A stretch of 64,000 bases of DNA from Macropodus opercularis (taxonomy: Eukaryota; Chordata; Actinopteri; Anabantiformes; Osphronemidae), in NCBI GenBank assembly GCA_030770545.1, contig CM061099.1:17261501-17325500 (forward strand), in the 5' to 3' direction. Within the stretch, counting starts at the first letter, position 1. Each line of letters starts with the position of its first letter. Under the pieces are notes generated by a model. That model was given only the letters and a program-made list of their open reading frames with translations, did not search any database and was not told the origin of the DNA. Shown here piece after piece: positions 1 to 12,700 of the stretch. Position numbers and translations under genes: made by a program.

Positions 1-1604
1 TAAAAGACAAGTCAGATTTCACACAGTGTAGTCTGGAAACATGGCTAGTGAAAACCCTGGTGCCACATTTATCTCTAATTGCCATGTTCCTAATGAAAGA
101 CTCTCTATATGGTTAAATAAAGGAACTGAAAACTCCCCCCTGCTGATCTTTTCAAATGTGCGGAGAACAGATTTAACTCAAGCACCTGTTTCATCATTGT
201 GTTGCTAAATGGCTGGTAGCCTGTTACCTACAGTATCTGATCGCATCACATCCAATCATGCAGTGAAGCACTTCCAATAGAGGCTCCACTTCTGCTATGG
301 TTGCTAGAGCATTTCATCAGTGGCGCAGTGCACATTGACTCAATTATTACAGCAGCTGTGAATCACGCTGCTAAAAGGCAAAAAAAAAGAGCACCAATGG
401 AGAGTAATAAAATTGTTTTGTATTGGAGCTACAACAGTTTTGATGGTTTGTATTTGTGGAATGTCTAGACCTTTTATTATAAGGCCAATGGGAAGTTCAA
501 CAAATCTTGTGTTAACCAATTTTATCATAACATTTTTACCTCACTGAAGGCTTATGAGTATGAGAAAAAACATCAAATCCATTTTATTAGTTTATTTTGA
601 GAGCACTGTTCAAAACCCTTTATGAACCAGTCCACAAACCTCAGTAACACTTAACTATAAGTAAAAATAATGGGGTATTATCTTTACTGTTTTCATCTGG
701 GTAATTAGTTTTGCTTTATACTGATTCTGTGCTAAAACACATCAGTTTTTATTTAATTTTTGTAAGTCAAATTAGATTAGAAATGACTGTATTAATCAAA
801 TTCTTTGCTTGTGCACACAAATACTAGGAGCAAATCCTTGTTGTAAAAAAGCCTACATGTCCATACTGTACATTTAGTAGATAAGCTCAACTTGTTCACC
901 CAATGTTTCCATTGTGCGAATGAATATAGTGGCACCTGACCAAAAGGTTCAAATTCAACAAATGGAATGACAAACAAAATTTCATCTCAAACCAAGTCAT
1001 TAAGAAGGACTGACACACAATAAAAAAGCCAGTATTTCTATTCTATTCTAGACATGTATCTATCTCTATTCAATTATCAGTGGCACAGAAGGTTCTTCAA
1101 TATTTAGCAGGAATTTCAACAAAAATGTTTTGCAGTGAACGATTGTAGTTCTCATTCAGTCAGCTACAAGGTTCACCCACCTTGTGAAAATCTATAACTT
1201 ACAGTAGCTGAGCAGTAGAAATAAATTAGTACTTGATCTGAATATCTTTCAGTGTCAACAGTAAAGTGTTTTTATAACAGCTTTTATATGCAGCACCTGA
1301 TGAATGGTATAGTTAATGCTGCTATAGGCATTAATACCGCAAGTAAAGTTGGGCCTTTCTTAATTATATTCAATAACTCAATTTTCTAAATGAACACAAA
1401 AATAAATGGGTATGGTTTTTGCTTTTTTAGGTTATAAATGTGTTTCAATTGCTTTTCGCCTCCATTTTCCTTCCTTTTCCTCCTTTATCATTGAATGATG
1501 GATAATGCACCCCTGAGAAAGCACAAGCAGCCAACAAGGAAAGGAATACAGATGGTTCTAAGGGCAATGAGTTTATGCAGTGAAACACCCCATTATTCAT
1601 TCAC
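1..1604. other. Intron of epb41l1 (partial), no recognised feature
   Basis: This is AT-rich single-copy sequence downstream of the exon ending at 1605 in gene orientation. I saw no exon with flanking splice sites, no RNA gene and no recognised mobile element. It should be intron leading to the next FERM exon outside the window. Confidence 0.6.
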
Positions 1605-1709
1605 CTTCTGGGTGTCTGTGTCTGCATAGGTCAAACCAAAGTAGTCCTTCTCCAGCAAGTTGAGGTGCTCACACACCATGTCCATCAGGGTCTGTCCTTT
1701 GGCATGTTT
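1605..1709 (-). CDS. epb41l1: EPB41L1-type protein 4.1 gene, exon encoding start of FERM F1 lobe
   Basis: This 105-nt exon (35 codons, phase 0 at both ends) encodes the conserved protein 4.1 FERM segment beginning KHAKGQTLMDMVCEHLNLLE and continuing through KDYFGLTYADT to QK. Protein 4.1 family members link spectrin-actin to membrane proteins. The donor GTGAAT follows CAGAAG at the low-coordinate end. The acceptor is a tandem TAGCAG, so an alternative start at 1712 would add one Gln codon. The exon continues in frame from 4543-4710. The remaining FERM, SAB and C-terminal domains lie outside the window to the left. Assignment to EPB41L1 rather than EPB41, EPB41L2 or EPB41L3 rests on the sequence just upstream of FERM and on neighbours matching human 20q11-13. 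Family certain, paralogue likely. Confidence 0.88.
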
Positions 1710-1712
1710 CTG

Positions 1713-4542
1713 CTAAAACAAAAATATGAGAAAAAGAAAAAGAAGAAGAAGAAGTGAACACAGTGAAATAGCTCAGTCATTTAATGTGTCAAGATCATTT
1801 GCATCAAATACTTGACAAGCCGGGTGAACTGTGAATTGCTAGAGAAAACTGGTCTTTGTGCTGTAGGCAGATTTCTTCTGATTTACACAGAGATCAAGAA
1901 GAGCATTTCAGGAACATTTTCTATTGTACTGAAAAGTTCCTATTTTCCAGTAGAGTTTTTAAAGTGGATTGCACAAACACCTTTTATCAGAATGTTGGAG
2001 ACGCCACAGTAATTGTGGAAGTGTGCACACATACTGGACAAATTTAAAATCTGACCCAATGCTGAGACTGGGAAATGTTGATGCCACTGAAATTCACCCT
2101 ATGTGAGCAATTCATACTCTGATCTATTTTATTTTTGTAGATCAACATCATTTCACTGAATAACTTAAAACGGTAAAAATCAGGCAGGATTTGCTGTATC
2201 ACTATGAGGACCATACCAGATCTATATAACTACCTTACTGGTACTTGGGTTTAATACTGCTCCTCACTATTCCACACACACGATGGCAGAACTGCTATGC
2301 AGCTTAAACGGTGACAGGGAGAATGACACTAGCTGGTGCAGATCTAGTATTATCTCAAGGTTAGGACTTGAAATATGTTTGCGTTTCCCTCATTATAGGC
2401 AAGACAATGACGGAGCAATACTTGGAAAGTGCTTTAGGCTCAGTAAGTCTCCAACAACAAATGTTTTGATGTGGAAGGAGACCTTGCTTATAGCATGAGC
2501 GGCAGCCCGGAAAATGAAATACACAAATCAGTACGTGGAATCTTAATAGTCCAAGACTGAGATTATCCAGTCTATTCGATTGCTGGAGGAATTAAGTATT
2601 TTACTTAACGGGACAGCAGTCGTAAAAAGATAAATTTAAGATAACCAATTTCTCCAAAAATAGCCCAGTCAGCCAGTACAACCCACCCAGGCTTACAGTA
2701 GCTGTTGTTTGCCATGGTTCCTCCTTGACTAGAGATTTATTAACCCATGAGTATTACAAACTGTGGCCTGTTATTATCAACTGATTTACTGTAAACACAC
2801 GAGAGGTTCATATATGGTAGGCATGATGTTCCACCCCTGCAGTTACAGTAAGCAGGAGGGAGCCCTTACATAACCCACTCACCATACTGTATTACAGTAA
2901 TATTAAAGAAATGGCGGAGCCGCTGAGTACATCCTTACCTAGCAATGACTGGCAATGCTGCAAGCACAGACAAATATTCAGGATAAGCACCATAATGTAA
3001 CCTATTGTTATTGTTTTCACAGTGTAGAGTGAGGTTGCTGCAAGTGTAACCTGATATGCTTACCACACACTTGCACATAAAAGGCACCTTACCCACAATA
3101 CACAGATGCATACAAAAGAAACCTACACTAAGGGGTGGCTCATAATATCATTGCTCTTCTATTTTCTCCTTGGTTGCACATGATCTTCAACCATGTTAAT
3201 AATCACAAAGTGAGTGCTTTGACTGGACAAAGTTTGTAATTTGAAGGTTTTTGTAATTCAAAATGAAACCACAGTTAGAGGAATAGCAACTTATTTGATA
3301 CAAAATATCATTTTCCTTGTTTTGGTACTACAGTACCAACCTAATAAATGTATAGGTACATATATATTTGTTGGTAATCAAGACTTTCATTAGATTTACA
3401 TAAATAAAAGCCATTGTCCTTCTCATAAGGTCACTACTCAACTTATGAACAGTTGTCTTCTTGTCTGTCTTCTACATCCCAACAAAGAGTTGGCCAAGGC
3501 GCTGTACAGGTAACAGCAATTGGACAATTGTGGGCAATGACAAATACCTGGCAGTCACATGTTCCAATAGCCTCACATACGTTGGCTGATTTGATAGAAA
3601 AGTGAAAACTGTCTATATTTAATTGAGCTACAGTACATGTAAACACCAAATATGTTTGTGTATAATTGTGTGCTTTCATCTCATATTCATCTCTTTATAT
3701 TAAACCATAATGTGCTCATTGTACAAAATTGACCATCATGTAATAAAATGATAAAACACTATTTGCTTTCTGGTCTTATTGAAATGAATACCACTCATTT
3801 ATGTCCTTATGACCCTACAACTTGTTAGCTAAAGAAGAAGCAAAGAACCAGCTGGCTCTCCGCATGCAAGAAACCTGCCTACACCACCAAGGTTAAACCC
3901 CAGTACTACCACTGGGTGTATAAATAGACTCTCAGTGAGAGGAATCAGAATTTAAGTCTAAACTAAAGAAAATGCTGCAGTCATCTCCACAGTTTTTGTT
4001 ATAAATTCATTTCATTCCAAAACATACTGCATATCAGAAGAGAAAAACTTATTCCACCACAGTTGTTTACAACTGCGGACTGCTGGTGATACACACTCCA
4101 AAACCCCCAGACTGTTACAGTATCTTTGTCTCCACTTCCCTCTTACATGCATGGTTTCACTTACATTCCCAGAGAGTAGGAAATGTTGTATTTCACAGTA
4201 CAAGAGCAATATCAACAGATACAGTAGCTTTTGTGGAACAAAGACTTTTGTGCTGCTGTATTTTTGGTGCCTTTGTGTGTAATACAGGAATGTGTAATAT
4301 TTCTTGAGCTTTGCCCCCGGTGAGCTTTAAGCATCAGCATTTCTTCTCTTTTATTCTCTTTGTGTGTTTTACTCACACTGTGCAACAGTACACAAAACAA
4401 CTGCCCAAAGAGGAAAATAACAACAAAGAGAATGAAAAGAAAGTGGGGTGGGGATAGGGGTCTTTCCATGGTTCGCTCAAAGCATGTTAAAAGCTAAATC
4501 TTGAAATTGTGGTGCTGCAAACTGTTTGTCCACTGTGCATAC
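1713..4542. other. Intron of epb41l1 between the two coding exons
   Basis: About 2.8 kb of AT-rich intron. It starts with GTATGC at 4542 (minus strand) and ends at the tandem TAGCAG acceptor near 1710-1714. Short open frames here have no splice context or family resemblance and I regard them as chance. Confidence 0.7.
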
Positions 4543-4710
4543 CTCAGTTTCTCCCTGAAACTCTGAGGAGTCCAAAAGGGTCACTTTGAAGGGGGCAGTT
4601 TTAAGTCGTTTAGAGCCTTTCTGTGGGGATTTGAGGTTCTTATGTGGGGACATTTTCTCTGATATTTCGTCTTTTTCTCTGTGTTCATCGTGATGCTTGG
4701 AGTTCTGTTC
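4543..4710 (-). CDS. epb41l1: EPB41L1-type protein 4.1 gene, exon encoding end of headpiece and first FERM strand
   Basis: This 168-nt exon (56 codons, phase 0 to 0) has acceptor TTTTACAG and donor GTATGC. It encodes a charged Ser/Lys-rich linker (SPHKNLKSPQKGSKRLKT) followed by APFKVTLLDSSEFQGETE, the first beta strand of the FERM F1 lobe. It joins in frame to the exon at 1605-1709. The SPQK.SKRLKT pattern before KVTLLD resembles the EPB41L1 headpiece (established family knowledge, not searched). The exon opens in phase 0, so at least one more exon, coding or leader, must lie upstream at higher coordinates. I could not identify it with confidence between 4.7 and 30 kb. Confidence 0.86.
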
Positions 4711-4891
4711 CTGTAAAATATAAAACCAAAGATAATCAAAAAAGACAGTTTTACGTATAAACTTTGGTCTTTGATATCCCAGTGAATAGTGGAAGCTTTG
4801 CTTTCAATAAGTCAAATGATGTTTCAGCATGATTCAACATTGTTGCTCTACTAAATATTAGCTTAGATTAATATTATCTATATATTATAGA

Positions 4892-4971
<80 letters not shown>

Positions 4972-5036
4972 GTATATATATGTATATATACTGTATATAT
5001 ACACACACTATTCAATCTAATCTAATATTCAGTAGA

Positions 5037-5091
<55 letters not shown>

Positions 5092-8000
5092 CACACACAC
5101 TGTATATATGCTGTATATAGCAGGTATTCTGACCTGTTTGACCATCTTGCTGTCCAGGGTGGAGTCTTGCATTGTTGTTATTGTCCTGCTGTACTAGAGG
5201 ACTCCTACTGTGCTCTCTTCACCTTACTCTTGGCCTGCCTCTGTCACACCAGCAATTTATTTAACACCGACCTCAAAAAAAAAACAGAAACAAATATTTT
5301 AAAAATGTATAAAGAAAAATCCTCAGCACAATCGTATCCAATCGTGGCAGCAATTGTCCCTGTATTATATCTTCATTAAAAAATCTCAAAGCTTAAGCTT
5401 CTTGATACAACACAATTCCACCATACATCATTTACCTTGCATTCAAAGACATTTACTTCAATTATAAAAAAAATTAACTGAGCCAGATAATGATCATCTA
5501 TTTAAGCATGACAGGCTCCAAAACTCAGATAAACATTACCAAAATAATATAATAATAATTTTGAATTAGGCCATGAGCAATACTCACAGTAATAATATAT
5601 TCAGTCAGTCTGCATCACCCAATGTTTTATCCATCTTAACGCCTTGAATGCAAATCATATATAGAAGCAGGAGAATGTAATAAGACTACATTTTATATAC
5701 TCAATATTACATTTAAATAGAGCAATGACCAATTAATACATTGCAGAGCAGGTACTAGAGCAATATTTTATACTAGAGCAGTTTTATTACATATCATCCA
5801 ACCTTTTTTGTCTCTCCATGTTGTGCTTTGTCTGCTTTTACTTTGAGTGCCAGCAAACTTCAGATTCTGACAATCACCTTCAGTTGCAAGTTTTAGGTGT
5901 GGGTGGGTGGAATAGAAACAACAGCCATTGTAAATGTACAATGAACATCTTGTTTGTCAGTTTGAAAGGGCGTGTACTGTAAGCATGTCTAAACAAAGAC
6001 ACTATGTGACTGGTGAGGGCACACCTTCCAGTAATATATTTACATTTGGAAAAAGCAGTAGTTTGCAGATGTCATCCTACTGTAGGTGTTTGCCTGTGGG
6101 GGCCACCACTTACCACCCTTTAAAATCAGAATCAGCCAGAATCAGAGCTTTTTAGGATTGTGATTGAGTCTGAGCCCTATTAAATCAACTGGAATTGAAA
6201 TTAGAAATTAATATAATTGTTTTTAACCCTCTTCAGTTTTGGAGAGCTGTACAATTAGTTGAGTACAAACGTTTTATCACAGATTCCAGTGTCCAACTAA
6301 GAAACAACTTTGTACCATTTGTAAAGAGAATAATCAACATACACTGTAAACCTTACTCTATTGTTGGTGTTTCTGCAAAGAAAGACCCTTCTTCAGAGAA
6401 TCACCCAGCTCTTATGAGGGTCTTGAAAATGAACACCCATTTTAAGATATCTAAAAATAGCTGATGTTTAGATGTGTTATTGTAGTCAAGCACAAAATTT
6501 GGTAGATTACAAAACAAAACCCTTTCATTATAATTTAAATTAAACTTACGGAACCCTAAGAACCCACGGTGACACAGGTGTTACAAAATACAGCAAATTT
6601 GTTCAGAGATGTGTTGCATATGGTTAATTTTGTTTGTTTCGTATCCCACAAAATCCTCGAAAAGTTCTCCATAAGGTCTGGGCTTTTATGGGTTTAGTTT
6701 TAGATCTAAGGAAAGCTGATGTAAGAAATTTCATACTGTAGCTATCTGCTTAATAATTCATTTTCCGATAATCTTTGTTTTAGCATTCCATATTTCATTA
6801 GTCGAAAAATACAAATCATCTCGGATATGCATCTCAGGATCTGCCATAATGGATTCCTCTCTGCATGATTGAAAGTGGACAACAAGTGGATTCTCAACCA
6901 GTAAGAACACTTCAGTGGCATTTGCACAGTATACAGGAATAATGCCAGAAGGCAGTACAATATCCCTGGGGTCTGTACATCTATATTCCATATAAATAAT
7001 AATGGACTAAATAATGCACATGAGGCTTATAGGTAACCGTAACTAACAACAAGAACAGTTTGGGTTGGTTCCGAGTTTTCGCCAGCTCCCGAACAAATAA
7101 GTCTTGACTCACTGCACAGGTTTTAAGGAGTGTGAGGAGTGTAATACCTGCTGAGTACCATGTTCTTACAGCCGAAAAAGCAAACACTCTATGCTGCCAC
7201 ATCTTTCTGTGATCGCATTTTGCTAGTATGGGTTCAAGAAAGTGGTGACTGCTAGAGTAAGATTTTATCTTACATGATTAACATTTTACACTTCTATGCT
7301 GAGCACAACAATGCACAGAAGATCAAATGTTTTCTACACATTTTCTAACCATAGCCAGATCAATAGATACTTCTGGGTCATACATTTATTTATAAAAAAT
7401 GGCACATGAGGACACACAAGGGTAGGGTACAAATCAGATAATCCAAGGGTTTATGTTATTGAGACATCTTGTGAAATACAGTAAGATTAATTCCAAAGTT
7501 AAGACAAATTGATGTCAGAGAGTGAGCTCTGCAAATACATTAATTTCCTCTATCAGGCTATTACCCCCAATTGCCTCTGTTAATTCACAGACCAAGACCT
7601 TAGCAGAAGAGAAGAAAGATTGTTTCCAATGTTGTATTCAGTGTACGATGCCTGTTTTTGATATCAGCCATCGGTTGTAATAAATCATCAGAGCTTCCAT
7701 TGAGGTGTATGAAAGGCTACACTTGTCTAACAAGTGCAGTTTTTTCCCTTGTTCTCTTTGCCTCTTTCTCTTCATTCCCATCAGAGCTACACTTTCATCT
7801 AAGTAAGGGAAAACGAGAGAGGGCGGACACATGTCTTCTAGCTCAGCTCAGAGATGCAGTTGCTATGGTTACAGCAGGATTTTTTTTTTTTTTCTTTTTT
7901 TTTGGCACACCAGATAGTCTCTCTCCTTAGAGCAGTGACAGGAAAACAGGAGGACAAATTACACAAGGAAAGAGGCCAAAAAGACAGAGGGATCAAGGAT

Positions 8001-8434
8001 AAATGTGGAAAGATAAAAAATTACAAGATGGAGAATAAAGCTGATGTACAGTACTATTGTAACACAGAGGAAATGCCAAGAAGTGCACACAGGGAGTGAC
8101 AGTAACGCTGTTTAGCAGCAAACACAGCCAGTCATCAGTACTGGGTCAAGTGACTGACTACTCAATTACTAGTTTAAAGACATACCTCATGTAAAATATG
8201 AATATACACTCAAAAAAAGAAAACCTTGCAAGAATTGTGTCAATTAACATTGAACTATTGAGTTTGGTCAGTAAATTTAGAAATTAATTAATTCACAAGT
8301 AAGCAGCTTGCTAAAACAATACAAAGTGGAAAAGCAGTAAGGAAAGTGTGCAAGTCAAACATGTACAAAATAATAGTTCTTTATAATTTTTTAAGTCCAA
8401 TCATAAATACATAAATGCAAATTTAAAAGCAAAT
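4711..8434. other. Upstream intron sequence of epb41l1, mostly unique
   Basis: AT-rich non-coding sequence upstream of the first recognised coding exon. Apart from the (TA)n block near 4.9-5.1 kb and a short poly-T tract near 7880-7900, I see nothing that can be named. Confidence 0.55.
4885..5110. repeat. (TA)n microsatellite, two blocks, with flanking CA-rich ends
   Basis: Almost pure TA dinucleotide runs span about 4899-4966 and 5038-5087, separated by a mixed segment that holds two copies of an ACTGTATATA-type motif. The array sits inside the long upstream intron of epb41l1. It could form cruciforms and is a likely site of length variation or assembly error. Confidence 0.9.
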
Positions 8435-8449
8435 ATTTTCCATTTTCCA

Positions 8450-8832
8450 GGGCGGCACGGTGGTGTGGTGGTTAGCGCTGTCGCCTCACAGCAAGAAGGT
8501 CCCGGGTTTGATTCCCGGAGGCGACCGGGGGCCTTTCTGTGTGGAGTTTGCATGTTCTCCCCGTGTCTGCGTGGGTTTTCTCCGGGGTCTCCGGTTTCCT
8601 CCCACAGTCAAAAGACATGCAGTTAGGTCAATTGGTTGGATGCGTAAATTGCCCATAGGTGTGAGTGTGTGTATGACTGTGATTGTGTGTCTATATATGT
8701 GGCCCTGCGATGGACTGGCGATCTGTCCAGGGTGTACCCTGCCTCTCGCCCAAAGCCAGCTGGGATAGGCTCCAGCACGCCCGCGACCCCTTCGGGGAAA
8801 AAGCGGAAGAAGATGGATGGATGGATGGATGG
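8450..8832 (+). mobile_element. tRNA-derived fish SINE with (ATGG)n tail and 15-bp target duplication
   Basis: The element begins GGCGGCACGGTGGTGTGGTG. It has box-A-like and box-B-like sequences (GGTTTGATTCCC near 8505), a conserved core (TTTCTGTGTGGAGTTTGCATG), and ends in a tandem ATGG tail. It is flanked by a perfect 15-bp direct repeat, ATTTTCCATTTTCCA, at 8435-8449 and 8833-8847. That repeat is the signature of target-primed insertion and fixes the boundaries. This sequence type is widespread in acanthomorph genomes. The open frames running through it are by-products of the repeat and not genes. Confidence 0.85.
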
Positions 8833-9001
8833 ATTTTCCATTTTCCACTAACTAACTCAACGTAAAAGCCTTTATTAATTATAATTAATAATAACTAAAA
8901 TAACTAAAATGTATAATAACTAATAACTAAAATGTTTTAGGTAAACATTCGCCATTATTACCAACAGTATATATGTTTAATTAATCCATATGTTATTGTG
9001 C

Positions 9002-9734
9002 AGGTGGCACGGTGGTGTGGCCGTTAGCACTGTCACCTCACAGCAAGAAGGTCCTGGGTTCTATTGCCAGAGGTGACCGGGGGCCTTTCAATTCAATTCA
9101 ATTCAATTCAACTTTATTTATATAGCGCCAATTCACAACATCAGTTATCTCAGGGCACTTTACAAGTAAGGTTTTAAGACCTTACACAACTAAACCCAAC
9201 AATTCCCACATAGAGCAAGCTTTTAATTGTAGCCAATCGATAAATTGTACAGTTAAATAGCGACAGCGGAGAGGAAAAACTCCCTCTCTAACGAGGAAGA
9301 AACCTCCAGCAGACCCAGGCTCAGTGTGGGCGGCCATCTGCCTTGACCGGTTGGGGTGAGGGGATAGAGAAGAGTGAAAAGAACACAACCACAACAACAA
9401 AACAAGCAGCAACAGAACACAGGCAGGATGGTTGGACCAGCAACTGAACACTGGAGACACACGACTCTGAGTCTGATGATACCTTTCTGTGTGGAGTTTG
9501 TGTGTTCTCCTTGTGTCTGTGTGGGTTCTCTCTGGCTTCCTCCCACAGTCCAAAGATATGCAGTTAGGCTGAATAGAAACTCTGAATTGCTCGTAGATGT
9601 GAGTGTGCGTGTGACTGGTTGCGCGTCTGTATGTCTGCGACAGACTGGCGACCTGTCCAGGGTGTACCCTGCCTCTCACCCATAGGTAGCTGGGATAGGC
9701 TCCAGCACACCGCGGGAAGAAGATGAATGAATGA
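9002..9734 (+). mobile_element. Second copy of the same SINE, split by a LINE 3' end
   Basis: The head (9002-9089) and the body and tail (9482-9734) match the SINE at 8450-8832, including the GGCCTTTCTGTGTGGAGTTTG core that resumes at 9482. The ends are flanked by near-identical 12-mers ATGTTATTGTGC (8990-9001) and ATGTTATTATGC (9735-9746), read as its own target duplication with one mismatch. The tail is (ATGA)n. The middle is occupied by the LINE fragment at 9090-9481. Confidence 0.8.
9090..9481 (-). mobile_element. L2-like LINE 3' end inserted within the SINE
   Basis: This segment starts with repeated ATTCA units followed by ACTTTATTTATATAGCGCCAA. That is the reverse complement of the 3' end seen at about 24.2-24.3 kb, so the element lies on the minus strand with its 3' end at the left. 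It is bounded by a CCTTTC duplication (9084-9089 and 9482-9487) belonging to the interrupted SINE. It is a 5'-truncated non-coding LINE tail. Confidence 0.75.
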
Positions 9735-9746
9735 ATGTTATTATGC

Positions 9747-12700
9747 CTAATTGGAACCAAAGTATTTGCACAGTTCTAGAGTGAGAAAACACATCATCCC
9801 CCATTTTGGTGTTATTATAATAAATGGCAGCCACTGCTGCTGTTTGTGTAATTAAATTACCAAATGTGCACACATGCTATATTTACACATTATACAATTA
9901 TTAACTGTCAATGTAACTGTGAGTATGTTAGCACATTGAGTGTTAAGTGTGATGAACATACTGTGTTCCATCCACATTCTAAGGTCACTTTTTATCAGCT
10001 ATTTTGCTGGACAACAAACTTTTTAACACCTCATAATGTTGTCAACACCTCTAACACGTTTTCCTCAAAAGGAGTAAATAACACATAGTTTTTACAATTT
10101 GAAGTATTTTTTTTTTCTTAGATGATGTGGATGCAAACAATCATAACGGCCCATGTGACCCAAGTAGCCTATTATTCATCTTCATTCATCATTTATATCA
10201 TTATTTGGATTTTCCATGTGAGCTTTTACAAGTTGACAGATGAGCCCAGATGAGTCCAAACTTACTTGGAATAAAATTGTAAACACAAAGCAGCGCTTTA
10301 GTAAGTTTTAGGACTTATTAAAGTGAAAGTGATCACTCTCAACTTCACATCAATACAAACAGCCACAGACACTGACACAGGACAGAATTACTAAAAGCCA
10401 GTGCCAAGTTAAATTTGTGCAGAGACATCATTTTGTCACAGTAAATGTACTAGAAGCTGACCTTTTCTCATGCTGCAGAGAACACCAGTGGTGCCCACAC
10501 AAGGAATCTGCCGGACGCTGTGCACCACAGGTACCACAAATGCAAAGTTCTTTCTTATCTTATTGCCCACTCATTTTACAGTTTTATACTCATCAACAGC
10601 TCAAAGTAACAGCAATGTAGCTCAAAGGAGCTGGGAAAAATGAGGACATGGGTGTGAGAACACATGGGTGGTTTCAAAGGCATCATCATGAACCCTGGGG
10701 CAGTGTGACACATGCCGGCAAGACAAAGCTTGTTGGCTTGTAGGAGCACTGTCAAAGTTGTGCTAAATTCCACAGTGCACAATTACAACCCACAAATCTA
10801 TTCTCTAGTGAGTGTTCAGGCTACAATTCAAAAATCATTTCTAAAACAAGTCTTCCAAAACAAGAGGGGAATTATTGTTTCTTTTAATTGCCCACTGTAA
10901 ATGTTATTATTTCATGTGTCTTCTATTTTATCAGTTCCTGTCATGTCAGTCACCATATTCTCAAAAGCCAGTGTGTAATTGTCTCGACGTGAAGCCTCTC
11001 CTGTGCTACAGATAAAACTGTCACACTGGTTACACTTGCCCAAACCAGATTCTCCACCACTATAATCTTCGAGCAGGAAAATTATTTCCTGTTGCTCAGA
11101 ACCACAATTACATTGCAACTGTTTTTTTTTTAAATTCTTTCTTTGGCTATTGTTAAAGTGCAGATGACAAAAACAGGTTCAGTGCTCTTAGCTAGCAGTT
11201 GTTCTTGTGAGTGTTTTTACTGTTTAGTGAAGTTGATACAGTAGTTTTGCCACAGACAAAGATACATAGAGATTGATAATATAATATTCATATAGTGTTT
11301 TTATCCTTATCAGTCAGCTACCAGACAGATAGACTACTATTTACAGCATGAACACATACATCACAGTCCCTTCACATAAAATAAAGTACTAAAGTTGTGT
11401 TTATTTCTATGCAGTAATAAATCAAAAACCTTGCAATTAATTTGAAAACAGGCAAAGGTATGTGTGGTCTTGTAAAAAAACAGTCACAAATCCACTTTTT
11501 TCCAGACATGCACCTCAATGTGGTGACATTCTCTCTGAAACCAAAAACTGCTGATGGAACAGAACCAAAACAGTAAAGAACACAAAAAAATATTGAGTGT
11601 GGAAAAGCTCCACAGAGGTTGAAGAGATTTTTGACAGTGGTACATTTATATTTGCATTATGATCAAGAACACTCCTTGATTATTTTTATTATTTTCAGCT
11701 GTGGAGCTAAGTGTCTTTTCTCTAAGCAAATTAACTGAGTTTGTGTAATCTACTTAGACTTCAAATCTAAATCGCAGTAATCACTAATACACAATACACA
11801 GCATTGATTCGTGTCACGGCACTGGATATCTTACATTGCAGCATATATTGTAGACGCAAAAGAACTTTAATGGAGGCTGTTGCGAAATCTCTTCCCAGTT
11901 GCAGATGTTGCCTCACGGTCCTCTTTTAAAGACCTGACACAATAACTGCTTTGTTTAGCATGGTTAGCATATCTACTGTAGAGCTTTGCATGTGGAAAAA
12001 CATTAACACCTAGTTTTAACTACAAATCCATTGTACTCCAATGACAATGTGTGTTAAAACACACATGCACACAAACAAACTAATAAATACTTCCTCGTGC
12101 ATTTGATGCACTGACGATCACTCTGTGTGTTTTTACTTATACAACTAGTCTTAAAAATTATGCTTTTATTAAGCATTTGTAGCTTTGTCCCACACGAGAA
12201 AGTGACAATAAAACATTATGTCAACCTGCACATGCAGAATATTATGCTAATGGTCTCGCTCAGCTTCATTTTGCAAGTGCATGACCATGTAACATTGGTT
12301 ACAGACACATATATCCAAAAAGACCACCATGGCATACACCTCAATTATCTTTCATTAAAAGGAACTAATTGCCTCCTCACACTAATATGCCTTGTATGCA
12401 CCCAGCAGTCACCTCAGAGGGTTTTTACCTGGCATCCTCACTTGTGGGCAACACCATAAATCAACTGGACAATTTTGGATGTCATTTACTTCTGGAAGTA
12501 AATTAATAACTTTTGGCATGCATGAAACGTTGAGATAAAAGCTGCTGTTTTAAACGGCTGAAAATACATATACAGTATAGCACTGCCATAAATGTTAATG
12601 GGTTGCGGTTTTCATAAAAACATTGATCAGAACATCACACAACACCGCAATGGACTCCAAAGAGAACAATTCAGGAAACTTAATGGGGCTGCTGGATGCA

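Noticed and set aside
8460..9760. Overlapping open frames of 60-192 codons on both strands
   Set aside because: They lie within SINE and LINE repeat sequence, occur in several frames and strands, and have no host-protein resemblance.
10489..10535. Short splice-flanked frame (CAG| ... |GTACC) on the plus strand
   Set aside because: An isolated AG/GT pair with no adjoining exons or family resemblance.
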